Origin: Thermaerobacter sp. FW80
GTDB lineage: Bacteria > Bacillota > Sulfobacillia > Thermaerobacterales > Thermaerobacteraceae
Reading direction: 5' to 3'
Assembly: GCF_004634385.1 (NCBI RefSeq)
Contig: NZ_CP037895.1
Coordinates: 248,001 to 312,000 of the forward strand
DNA: 64,000 nt
Shown piece by piece: positions 1 through 9,100 of this stretch (position 1 is its first letter; each line of letters starts with the position of its first letter). Under the pieces are notes generated by a model. That model was not told the DNA's origin. It searched no databases and worked only from the letters and a program-made list of their open reading frames with translations. Position numbers and translations under genes: made by a program.

Positions 1-203
1 ATGGAGGTCCGACGCGTCCGGCGTCAGAGGGCAACTTCTTCGACGCGCGCTCGCCCACTGGGCCGAACGCTGGGCATCCAGACGGTAGTCGCCCGGGGGA
101 GACTCCGCCCACGCCCCCCTCGGTAGGCCGATGGTGTTGAAGACGCAGCCCACGCCGTCGGGCACGGCGCGCCAGAACGCCTCGGCCGGCCGCCACGAGA
201 AGA
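1..203 (-). other. Open reading frame fragment running off the left edge, unrecognised
   Basis: On the minus strand one frame is open for about 67 codons up to the window edge and has a protein-like composition (reads AEAFWRAVPDGVG and later GAWAESPPGDYRLDA). It lies directly downstream of the transposase remnant at 204-617 but in another frame, and it does not read like the expected continuation of an IS1634 transposase. I do not recognise it. It may be a fragment of an older host gene into which the element inserted, or decayed element sequence. Confidence 0.25.
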
Positions 204-617
204 CAGCCCTCGTTTGGAGCAGGGATCGGTGAGGCGGTTCAGCACCATGGTGAAGACAGCCTCGGCCACGTCGAAGGCCAGCTGGCGATCTTGCAGGAGG
301 GCTTCGAAGGCCTTGTCCAGTTCGGCTTCGCGCCACAGCCGTTCGAAGATCAGCGCGGACCCCACTGCTTGGACCAGCGGACGTTCAGACGTTTGGCCTG
401 TTCTTCGAGTCGACGCCAGGTACTCTGGGAGAAGCGGGCCAGGTTCTCGATGAGGGCATCGAGCCGGCCGTCCTGGAGGTCCTCCAGCCGCCCCAGAGTG
501 GCAACGACCCGCTGGCGGACGCGGCCGCCCTGACGCACGCTTTCGACGAGCTGGAGGTAGGTGCGGGTGGAGCCGTCTTTGTTCTTGAAGGTCTTCTGGC
601 GGATGAATATGGCACAA
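204..617 (-). pseudogene. IS1634-family transposase remnant (N-terminal part, frameshifted)
   Basis: Read on the minus strand from about 612, one frame gives the typical start of IS1634-type transposases (FIRQKTFKNKDGSTRTYLQL, then VRQRVVATLGRLEDLQDG). Near position 360 the reading must shift frame to continue as ALIFERLWREAELDKAF and VFTMVLNRLTDPCSKRGL, also characteristic of this family. After about 204 the similarity stops. No ATG is in frame at the head; the first codon seen is ATA. The catalytic DDE part is absent. The motif GTGGCACTACAT at 666-677 may belong to the original terminal inverted repeat. Seen: frameshift and truncation. Inferred: a dead, old insertion. Confidence 0.7.
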
Positions 618-693
618 CCATCATAGTATCACAACCAATCGTCTACAAGATCTTATCCGAAAAACGTGGCACTACATTTTTGACCCAAAAGAA

Positions 694-742
694 CCGCCGC
701 CCCATGGAAACCCCTTGATTCATCCGGGTTTCTGGGGCGGCG
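694..742. repeat. Imperfect inverted repeat (hairpin) near the IS1182-type element
   Basis: CCGCCGCCCCATGGAAACC (694-712) pairs with GGTTTCTGGGGCGGCG (727-742) apart from a 2-nt bulge, with a 14-nt loop. It lies about 180 bp before the transposase start. It could be a transcription stop protecting the element from outside read-through, or terminal structure of the element. Confidence 0.45.
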
Positions 743-754
743 TGGCACCGAGAA

Positions 755-2375
755 GGGCCGCTAACTGTCAAACCCGAGTCATGAGGTCTCTGAAAAACCC
801 CTTGGCTTTTTCGGCAAGGAGTGGAGCCTGTTTCGCGAACCCAGGTATTTCCGCAGGATTGCAGCCACGGGAGGTTAAGTGAAGGCATCGGTTGGAATTC
901 GCCATTGCCTGAGGTGTTCCTATGGCCTACAACTTCCGCCCGGTGAACCGTGACCAACTGTACCTGCTCCCACCGAGCCTTCGCGACTGGCTGCCTGAGG
1001 ATCACCTGGCTTGGTTTCTGATCGACGCCGTCGAGCAGATGAACCTGCGGGCTTTCTACGAGAAGTACCGCGTCGACGGCTGGGGTGGAGAGAGTTACGA
1101 CCCGACCATGATGGTGACGCTCCTGCTGTACGCCTACTGCGTCGGCGAACGGTCGAGCCGGCGGATCGAGCGGTTGTGCCTCGAGGACGTGGCCTTCCGG
1201 GTGATCACCGCCAACCAGAAGCCGGATCACGTGACCATCGCCCGCTTCCGCCAGCGCCATGAGCGGGAGCTGGCCGAGCTGTTCACCCAGGTGCTGCGGC
1301 TGTGCCGCGCGGCGGGGCTCGGGAAGGTGGGCGTGGTCGCCCTTGACGGGACGAAGATGAAGGCCAACGCCTCGCTGGCGGCCAACCGAACCTACGATGC
1401 GATTCGCCAGGAAGTTGAGAAGATGCTTCGGGAGGCGGAGGCCACGGACCGGGAAGAAGATGAGCGGTACGGCCCCGGGCGTCGTGGGGACGAGTTGCCG
1501 GAGGAGCTGCGCCACCGTGCGAGCCGGCTGGAGCGGCTGAAGGCGTGCAAACAGCGGCTGGAGGAAGAGGCGGCCCGGGAAGCGGCCCGGCAGCAGGCCC
1601 GCATCGAGGAGCGGAAGGCGCAGGAGCAGGCGACCGGCAAGAAGCGGCGGGGGCGCAAGCCGAAGGCGCCGGATCCCTCGGTGGATCCGGCGGCGAAGGC
1701 GAACGTCACGGACCCGGACAGCCGGATCATGAAGACCCGGCAGGGCTTTGTGCAAGGGTACAACGCCCAGGCGGTGGTGACCGAAGACCCGCTCATCGTG
1801 GCCGCGGCGGTGACGCAGGACGCCAACGACGTGGGCCAACTCCACCCGATGCTCCAGCAGGCGCAAGCCAACCTGCGGGCCGCGGGCGTGGACAAGCCCA
1901 TCCGGGCCGTCGTCGCCGACGCGGGGTACTGGAGCGAGGCGAACGTGAAGCAGGCACCGGCGGATGGGCCGGAACTGTTCCTGGCGACGAGTAAAGAGTG
2001 GAAGCAGCGCCAAGCCTGGAAGGATGCACCCCCTCCGCGGGGCCGGATCCCCAAAGGGCTGAGCCTGCGGGAGCGGATGGAACGCAAGCTGCGGACCCGG
2101 CGAGGACAGGCGATCTACGCCAAGCGCAGCCAGACCGTGGAGCCGGTGTTCGGGCAGATCAAGACCGTGCGAGGCGCCGACCGGTTCCTCCGTCGGGGTC
2201 TGGCGGCGTGTGACAGCGAGTGGAAGCTGCTCTGCCTGACCCATAACTTGCTGAAGCTCTGGCGGAAGGTAACGAAGGGGTCCGCATCCTCACCCTTTGG
2301 TTGGATGGCGGCCGCGTTGGCGTAGAAGGGTAACGACCGGGCCGCCGGCCTACCCCGTCCTGACCGTCAGCCCAC
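755..2375 (+). mobile_element. IS1182-family insertion sequence, ends only approximate
   Basis: The extent is set around the single complete transposase gene at 922-2325. The termini are not resolved: only a weak inverted similarity (CTAACTGTCA near 761 and TGACCGTCAG near 2361) was found and no target duplication was recognised. The element sits between an IS1634 remnant on the left and the first gene of the DUF58/BatA operon on the right, whose N-terminal coding sequence seems open right up to the element. Confidence 0.4.
922..2325 (+). CDS. IS1182-family transposase
   Basis: 467 residues, full length for IS1182-type transposases. The N-terminal part (about 1-110) is the DUF772-type domain, with the family-typical LPPSLRDWLPEDHLAWF and SYDPTMMVTLLLYAY. 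Catalytic residues can be placed in VVALDGTKMKANAS (first Asp), VVADAGYWSEAN (second Asp) and QTVEPVFGQIK (Glu). A charged coiled-coil-like insert (about 155-250) separates the first and second Asp, as usual in this family. Start ATG at 922; no frameshift is visible, so the enzyme is probably functional. It lies directly upstream of the DUF58 gene and may provide or block transcription into that operon. Confidence 0.9.
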   Translation: MAYNFRPVNRDQLYLLPPSLRDWLPEDHLAWFLIDAVEQMNLRAFYEKYRVDGWGGESYDPTMMVTLLLYAYCVGERSSRRIERLCLEDVAFRVITANQKPDHVTIARFRQRHERELAELFTQVLRLCRAAGLGKVGVVALDGTKMKANASLAANRTYDAIRQEVEKMLREAEATDREEDERYGPGRRGDELPEELRHRASRLERLKACKQRLEEEAAREAARQQARIEERKAQEQATGKKRRGRKPKAPDPSVDPAAKANVTDPDSRIMKTRQGFVQGYNAQAVVTEDPLIVAAAVTQDANDVGQLHPMLQQAQANLRAAGVDKPIRAVVADAGYWSEANVKQAPADGPELFLATSKEWKQRQAWKDAPPPRGRIPKGLSLRERMERKLRTRRGQAIYAKRSQTVEPVFGQIKTVRGADRFLRRGLAACDSEWKLLCLTHNLLKLWRKVTKGSASSPFGWMAAALA

Positions 2376-2463
2376 GGGACATGGCCGAATCGACCCGGTA
2401 CGTTCCCCCAGTTCTGATCTCGTCAGGATCAGTGAAACAGGCTCCTGGCTGGACCCGGCCACC

Positions 2464-3591
2464 GTGGCGCTGCTCAACCGCCTGCGCCTCCTGGGGCGAC
2501 GCCCCCTGGCCGGCCGGATGGCCGGACCCCACCGCTCGCGCCTCAAGGGCAGCTCCCTGGAGTTCGCCGACTACCGGGAGTACGTGCGCGGCGACGACCC
2601 GCGGCGCCTCGACTGGCGGGCCCTGGCCCGGCTGGACCGCCCCTATGTCCGGGAGTACGCCGACGAGCGGGACCGGACGGTCCATCTGCTCCTCGACGGG
2701 TCGGCCTCCCTGGGCTTCGGCGGCAAGGACCGCCGGCTGCGAGAGCTGGCCGCGGCCTTCGCCTACGTGGCGCTGCGCCACGGCGACCGGGTCGAGGTGA
2801 CCTTGCTCAGGGGCGCCACCGCCCGGCGGCTGGTCAGCGCCCGGGGGCCCGCCGGCCGGAGCCGGATCGGCCGGGCGCTGGCCGCCCTGGACACCTGGCA
2901 GGGCACCACCGCCCTCCTGCCGGCGCTGCTGGCCTGGTGGGGCGGCGCTTCGGGCACCCCTGCGGGCACGCCTGCCGGCACCCCTGGGAGCACCCCTCAC
3001 GGTACCCTGGCGGGCAGCTCCGCCCCGGGGACAGCGGGTGCGGATGCCCTCACCCCGGCTGCCGTGACCGGTGGCACCTCGGGGCACCAGGAAGCCGTAC
3101 CCGGGGCGGCTCCCGCCGGGGGTGGCGCATCGACAGCCCCCTGGGGCCCGCCAGCGCCAGGCGGCGGCCCGGCCGGCGGGGGGATCGCCATCCTGCTCAG
3201 CGACCTGCTGGACCCGGTGGCCGCGGATCCCGCCGGCGAGTACGCCCGGCAGGTCGCGGGGGTCCTGGCGGCGGCCGGCGACGCGGCCATCGTGCAGGTC
3301 CTGGCCCCGGACGAGCTGGACCCTGCGGCGTCCCTGAGCGGCAGCGGAAACGGGGGCGCGGGCGGGGCCGCGGCCGAGTGGACGCTGGTCGACGCCGAGA
3401 CCGGTTCGTCCCGGGAAGTCACCGTGGACGGTGCCGTCCTCGCCGCCTATCGCCGGACCCTGGCCGCCTGGGTGGGGGCATGGCGGGCAACCTGCCACGC
3501 CCGGGGCGTGGCCCATGCCCTGGTGTCCTCCGCCCGGCCGCTCCGGGCGGTGATTCTCGAAGCCCTCGCCCCGGCGGGGATCGTCGCCTGA
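2464..3591 (+). CDS. DUF58 domain protein of a BatA/von Willebrand-type operon
   Basis: 375 residues from the GTG at 2464. The DUF58 signature is clear (EFADYREYVRGDDPRRLDWR, then DRTVHLLLDGSASLGFGG). The family is usually encoded beside a MoxR ATPase and membrane-bound vWA proteins and is thought to help assemble or regulate periplasmic or membrane complexes. The frame is open upstream of the GTG and reads ETGSWLDPATVALLNRL, which resembles a natural DUF58 N-terminus, but no ATG, GTG or TTG start exists there. The original start may have been lost when the IS1182 element inserted. A Gly/Thr/Pro/Ala-rich insert (about 160-240) interrupts the domain. No MoxR gene lies upstream in this window. 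Confidence 0.8.
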   Translation: MALLNRLRLLGRRPLAGRMAGPHRSRLKGSSLEFADYREYVRGDDPRRLDWRALARLDRPYVREYADERDRTVHLLLDGSASLGFGGKDRRLRELAAAFAYVALRHGDRVEVTLLRGATARRLVSARGPAGRSRIGRALAALDTWQGTTALLPALLAWWGGASGTPAGTPAGTPGSTPHGTLAGSSAPGTAGADALTPAAVTGGTSGHQEAVPGAAPAGGGASTAPWGPPAPGGGPAGGGIAILLSDLLDPVAADPAGEYARQVAGVLAAAGDAAIVQVLAPDELDPAASLSGSGNGGAGGAAAEWTLVDAETGSSREVTVDGAVLAAYRRTLAAWVGAWRATCHARGVAHALVSSARPLRAVILEALAPAGIVA

Positions 3592-3711
3592 GATCCGCCG
3601 GCTGCGGGATCGATCACCTGGAGGGCCAGAGGCCTCAAGATCCGGGCGCGGGACCCGGAACCGCCGGTCCCGCAACCCGATGCGATTCCGTGCGTGGGGA
3701 GGAACCCTCCC

Positions 3712-6153
3712 GTGCCACCGATCTTCGGCGCCACCGGCTGGAGTGCACTGGGAGCGGCGCTGGCGCTGGCCGGCGCCGGGGTCATCGTGCTCCTGTACCT
3801 GCTCCGGCGCCAGCCCGAGCGGCGGGTGGTTTCCTCCACGCTGCTCTGGGAACGGGCGCTGCGCGAGGCGGTGGCGCGCACGCCGTGGCAGCGGCTCCGC
3901 AACCAGTTGCCCCTCTGGCTGGAGGTGCTGGCCGCCCTGGCCCTTGCCCTGGCCCTGGCCCGGCCCCTGTGGCCGGGCTCGGCCCCGCCCCTGCCTGGCG
4001 GGGTGTGGGTGGTCGACGCCAGCGCCAGCATGCACGCCGGCGACCGCTGGTCCCAGGCCCTGCAGGCCCTTGAAGCCGACCTCCGGCGGGCGGGCGGCGG
4101 CTTCCGTGGCGCCCTCATCTGGGCCGGCCCCGTGCCCGCAGTGCTGGCCGGTCCCGACGCGACGCCGGGCCAGTTGCGCAAGGCGGTGGCGGCCCTCCGC
4201 CAGCGCCGGCCGACCGGCGCGGTGGCCGACTGGCAGACGACCCTCGCCCTGGCCTACGGGGCGGCGGCCCGGCTGCCCGCGGGCAGCCCCATCCGCATCG
4301 TCACCGACGGCAGCGACCCCGGGCTCCGGGAACAGCTGGGCGGCGCGTTCCCCGGGGACCGGCCTGTGGAGCTGGTCCCCGTGGGTGAGCCCGTGGACAA
4401 CACGGGGATCCTGGCGGTGGCCGCGGAAGACTCCTCGGCCACCCCCGGAGGTGCTGCGCCCGGCGATCCCGCTCCCGTTGGTGCCGCACCCGGGGGTGCG
4501 GCCTCCGGCGGCCCGTCCGCGGGCGGTGGGACTTCCGGGCACGGCGCCGCGAGGGGGGCGGCAGCGGGCGGCCCGGCCGCGGCCGGGGAGGCCGGCGAGG
4601 GCACCGCGGGTGCGCCTGCGGGTGGGCCGGCCCCGGCCGGGGCAACCCCGGGCACCGCGGCTCCGGGCGGCGCCCCACCCGGTGATACCCCTCCGGGCGA
4701 TGTGGGCAAGACCGCCACGGCCCCGGCGGGGGTGACGGTCACGGCCACCCTGGCCCACTTCGGCCGCCGGCCTGTCGAGACCAACGTCCTGCTGGAAACG
4801 GACGGCCAACCCCGGGAAGCCCGGCCCGTCCGGCTCGAGCCCGGCGAGGTGGAGCAGGTGATCTGGACCCTGGACGAACCGGCTCGCCTCTACAGGGTCG
4901 CCCTGGCGCCGGGGGACGCGTATCCCCTGGATGACGTGGCCTGGACCCTCGCCCGGCAGCCGGAGCGCATCCGCATCGGCCTCCTGTCCGCGGGCCCGGC
5001 CGGGCTGATCGAACGCGCCTTTCGCCTGCACCCGGGCAGCCAGGTGGTCCGCCTCGACCAGGGCCAGGCCGGGAGTGGCGAGAGCAGCGAGAGCGAAAGC
5101 GGCGCCGGGCCCTCGAGCGGGAGCGGGAACGGCAACGGCGACGGCGCGGGAAGCCGGGATGGGAGCGGGACCCGCGAAGCGGGTGGCGGCGCCGCCCCGG
5201 AGGCCGTGGCGCCCGACCTGGAGGGGTTCGATCTCCTGGTGGTGGTGGGACGCCCCCTGCCGCCCGAGGTACCCGAGCGGTTGCCCGTGGTCTGGATCAA
5301 CCCGCCCGGCGGGGCGGGGCGGGAACTGGGGCCGGCCTTTGCTCCGCGGCGGCTGGCCGCCGGCGACCATCCCGAGACGGCGCGGGTCCTCAGCCATGTG
5401 CATCTGGGCAGTTTCCAGCTGATGGCGGCCCGTCCCCTCACCCTGGAACCGGGTGAGGTGCCCCTGATCCTGGGCGACGGGCGGCCCGTGGCCGTCCTCC
5501 GCCCGGCCGGCGCCGCCCGGGCGGGGCGGGCGGTGCTCGCCTTCGACCCGTACCAGGGCACCCTCTTGCTCCGCCCCGCCTGGCCCCTGCTGGTCCAGAA
5601 TCTCCTGGCGGTCCTGGCCCCCGGCGGGTTCGGCCTGCCTGCGGAGGCGACGGCCGGCGAGTCCCTGGTGATGGCCCCGTCCCCCCTGCTTGCCGATGTC
5701 ACCGTCACCGACCCCCACGGCGCGGCGGTGGCCCCGGGCTCGCCGCTGGAACAGCCCGGCCTCTACCGGGCCACCGCCCGCACGGCCGGCGGCGAACCCG
5801 TCGAAGCCTTCCTCTGGGTCCGGCCGCACCCCGGGGAGTCCCGGGCGGTGAGTACGGGGGCCGGGCAACTCGCCGCTTCGTCGGGTTCGTCCGGAGCCGG
5901 GGCCTCCGGCGACGGCGCGGTCGGCGGGCAGCCCGCGGGCACCACCGGACAGGGGCAGCCCGCCGGCTCTGAGGCGGCCGGTGCGGGCGCCGGGACAGCT
6001 GGCGGGGCGACCGGCGCGGACGACGGGACGGCGGGCGCGGCGACCGGGGCGGCCACCGGCGCGGCGGCCGCGTCCCCCTACTGGCGGATTCCGGCCTTCA
6101 TCGCCCTGCTGCTGCTCATCCTGGACGCGTGGGTGGTGCGCCATGGCCTTTGA
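3712..6153 (+). CDS. BatA-like membrane protein with von Willebrand A domain
   Basis: 813 residues from GTG 3712, chosen over GTG 3694 because GGGGAGGA lies about 8 nt before it. The N-terminus has the BatA (aerotolerance regulator N-terminal) pattern: a membrane segment (VIVLLYLLRR), a cytosolic loop with SSTLLWERALREA, and a second segment (LAALALALALARPLW). A vWA domain follows with a MIDAS-like start VVDASASM and IVTDGSD. Two long Gly/Ala/Pro-rich stretches interrupt the extracytoplasmic part, and a C-terminal membrane helix (FIALLLLILDAWVV) ends the protein. It overlaps the next gene by 11 bp, implying translational coupling. Exact function unknown; family members act with MoxR ATPases. 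Confidence 0.8.
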   Translation: MPPIFGATGWSALGAALALAGAGVIVLLYLLRRQPERRVVSSTLLWERALREAVARTPWQRLRNQLPLWLEVLAALALALALARPLWPGSAPPLPGGVWVVDASASMHAGDRWSQALQALEADLRRAGGGFRGALIWAGPVPAVLAGPDATPGQLRKAVAALRQRRPTGAVADWQTTLALAYGAAARLPAGSPIRIVTDGSDPGLREQLGGAFPGDRPVELVPVGEPVDNTGILAVAAEDSSATPGGAAPGDPAPVGAAPGGAASGGPSAGGGTSGHGAARGAAAGGPAAAGEAGEGTAGAPAGGPAPAGATPGTAAPGGAPPGDTPPGDVGKTATAPAGVTVTATLAHFGRRPVETNVLLETDGQPREARPVRLEPGEVEQVIWTLDEPARLYRVALAPGDAYPLDDVAWTLARQPERIRIGLLSAGPAGLIERAFRLHPGSQVVRLDQGQAGSGESSESESGAGPSSGSGNGNGDGAGSRDGSGTREAGGGAAPEAVAPDLEGFDLLVVVGRPLPPEVPERLPVVWINPPGGAGRELGPAFAPRRLAAGDHPETARVLSHVHLGSFQLMAARPLTLEPGEVPLILGDGRPVAVLRPAGAARAGRAVLAFDPYQGTLLLRPAWPLLVQNLLAVLAPGGFGLPAEATAGESLVMAPSPLLADVTVTDPHGAAVAPGSPLEQPGLYRATARTAGGEPVEAFLWVRPHPGESRAVSTGAGQLAASSGSSGAGASGDGAVGGQPAGTTGQGQPAGSEAAGAGAGTAGGATGADDGTAGAATGAATGAAAASPYWRIPAFIALLLLILDAWVVRHGL

Positions 6154-9100
6154 AGCGCCCCACCTCCTGATCCTGCTGGTGGTCCCGGTCGCCCTGCTCC
6201 TGGCGGCATGGTGGCCTCGGCGCCCGGGCGGGCTGGTGATGGGCCGGCCGTTCCCAGGCCGGCTGTCGTCGGGTCGGCTCGCCCGCTCCCGGTTCTTCCC
6301 CGCCGGGGTCGCCGGGTCGCGGTTCTCGCCACCCTCTCGCTCTGGGTCCCGGTTCCCGGGGATGCCGTGGCCGCGCCGCCCAGCCGACGAGCATGCCGCC
6401 AGCGGGGGTGACCCCGGTGCCGCGGGCGCCCGTGCCACCCCCGCCCTCTCCCCGGCCCGTACCTTGCGGGCCCTTGGACTGGCCTGCGTGGTCCTGGCCC
6501 TGGCCAACCCGACCCTGCCCCTGCCGGCAGACGAGGTGGCCGTGGCGGTGGTGGTCGACCACTCCGCCAGCGCGGAGCCGGCCCTCCCCGAGGCGATGGC
6601 CGCCCTCAACCGGCTCCTGGCCCGGGCGGACCGGGACGTACAGGTGGCGATCATCTCGGCCAGCGGCCGGGCCGAGCTGGAACGGGCCCCCGCCCCGCTG
6701 CCCCAGCTGCCCCTGGACCGGTGGTCGAGCCCGCGCCAGCGGGAGGCCACGGACCTGGCGGGGGCGTTGCGGCTGGCGGCGGCGGTCCTGCCGGGGGATG
6801 CCCGCCGCCGGGTGGTCCTGCTCTCGGACGGCCGGCCCACCCACGGCAACGCCCTGGCCGAGGCCCGGGCCCTGGCGGCCGCGGGCATCCGCCTCGACGC
6901 CATCCCGCTGGTCCCGGCGGCCGGCGCGGACCTGGCGGTGCGCGAGCTCCGGGCCCCGGCGGCGACCCGGCCGGGCCGGCCCGTGGCCGTGGAAGTGGTG
7001 GCCACGGCCGACCGGGAGACCGCGGCCCGCTTGCGCCTGTATGCCGCCGACGCCCTGGCCGGCAGCCGCCAGGTGCGGCTGCAGCCGGGCGAGAACCGGT
7101 TCGTCTTCCAGATCACGCCCGCGGCGCCGGGCCCGCTGCCGCTGCGGGCCGAAATCGAGCCCCTGGCGCCCGGCGACGACGCCGAGCCGGGCAACAACCG
7201 CTACCACGGCGTGGTGGAGGTGGCCGGTGCGCGGCCGGTGCTCCTCCTCACCCAGGAACCCGACGGCGCCCTGGCCAGGGCCTTACGGTCCCAGGGCCTG
7301 CAGGTCGACGCCCGCGGCCCGGCCCAGCGCCCCGCGGACCTGTCGGGCTGGGCCCGCTACGGCGCGGTCATCCTGGACAACGTGCCGGCCCACGTCCTCG
7401 GGGAGCGGGCGATGAACGAGCTGGAGCGGTTCGTCCACGATCTGGGCGGGGGGCTGGCGATGAGCGGCGGGCCCCACTCCTTCGGTCCGGGCGGGTACCT
7501 GGGCACGGCCGTGGAGCGGGCCCTGCCGGTCCACATGGACCTGCGGTCCAAGAAGAACCTGCCCACGGTGGCCGTGGTCCTGGTGGTCGACCGCTCCGGC
7601 AGCATGGGGGTCGGCCAGAAGCTGCAGATGGCGGTGGAGGCGGCGGCCCGGACGACCCGGCTGCTGACCCCCAAGGACCGCCTGGGGGTCGTGCTGTTCG
7701 ATCACCAGGCCTACGTGACCCGGGAGCCCACCCCCGTGACCTCGCCCGACGAGGTGAGGGCCGCCTTTCCCTCCGCCGCCGGTGGCGGCACCTCGGTGGG
7801 CGCGGGTCTCACGGCCGCCTGGGAGCTAATCCGCGGCGTGCAGGCGGACGTGCGGCACGTGATCGTGCTGACCGACGGGGTGTCGGAACCCTTCGACGTA
7901 CCGGGCATCACCCGCCAGTTCCGCGCGGCGGGGGTCACGCTCTCGGCGGTGGCCATCGGCCGCGATGCCGATTTCTCCCTGCTGCGCACCCTGGCCGAGG
8001 AAGGCGGCGGCGGCTTCTACGAGGCGGTGGACCCGAGCCAGATACCCAGCCTGATCACCCAGGACGCGGTGCTGGCGACCCGCTCCTTCCTGGTGGACCG
8101 TCCGTTCGTGCCCATTCCCACCACCAGCCCCGGCCGCGGCGGGGCGGCCGCCCTCTTGCGCGGCCTGGTGGGCGAGGGCTCGCCGGGGTCCGCGCTGCCG
8201 CCCCTGGGCGGGTACGTGGCCACCAGCCCCAAGGAGCAGGCCGACGTGCTCCTGGTGAGCGACGAGGACGACCCGGTGCTGGCGGCCTGGCGCTACGGCG
8301 CCGGGCGCGCCATCGCCTGGACGTCGGACGCCGGCGGGCGCTGGGCGGCGCGCTGGATCGGCCAGGAGGATGGCGCCTTCCCCCGGCTCTGGGCCAACGC
8401 GGCCGACTGGCTGCTGGGCCGCCCGGCACGGCCGGGCCGGGGAGGCCCTGCCCAGGCCGGTGACCCGGGCGCCCCCGGCGCCCACGGGGTGGAGGCGGAG
8501 GTGGTCCCTGCCACCGGAGGTTACGAGATCCGCGTGCGGGTGACGGGGTCCCCTCCCCCCACAGGCCTCGTGCGCCTGGTCCCGGAGCCCGGGAGCGGTG
8601 GCGAGGCAGGCGGGGATGGCGGCGGTGCGGCGGGCGGGGCGGAGGGTACCGGCGCCGGGACCGGGCCCGGAACCGGCGCCGGTGCGAGATCCCCCGCCGC
8701 GGCCGGTGCTGACGGCCGGGGCGGGCCGGCGGCCGGCGCCGGAGCTCCGGCCCCCTTGGAGGCCACCCTGTTGCCCGTGGCTCCCGACCGCGCCGAGGCC
8801 CGCCTGCCGGTGACCCAGCCCGGCGTCTACGGCGTGGCCGTGGACCTGAGCGGGGGAACGGCGGCAGCGGGAGGCACCGGGATCGTCCTGAACACCGCCG
8901 TGGCGGTTCTCTACCCTGCCGAGTTCCGGAACCCGGGGCCCGACCCGGCCTACCTGGAGAGCCTGGCCGCGGTGACGGGCGGGAGGCTGCTGGAGCTGGA
9001 CCAGCTGGCGTCGGGAGGCATCCTCAGTGGCGCCGGGCTGCCGGCGCCCCCGGGCCGTCGGCCCCTGTGGCCGTACCTGCTGGGCGTCGCCGCCCTGCTC

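Noticed and set aside
2350-7197. A 1,615-codon open frame antisense to the DUF58 and BatA-like genes
   Set aside because: The opposite strand encodes recognisable families with membrane helices and MIDAS motifs. The antisense frame is Arg/Gly/Pro-rich with no domain and is a by-product of very high G+C.
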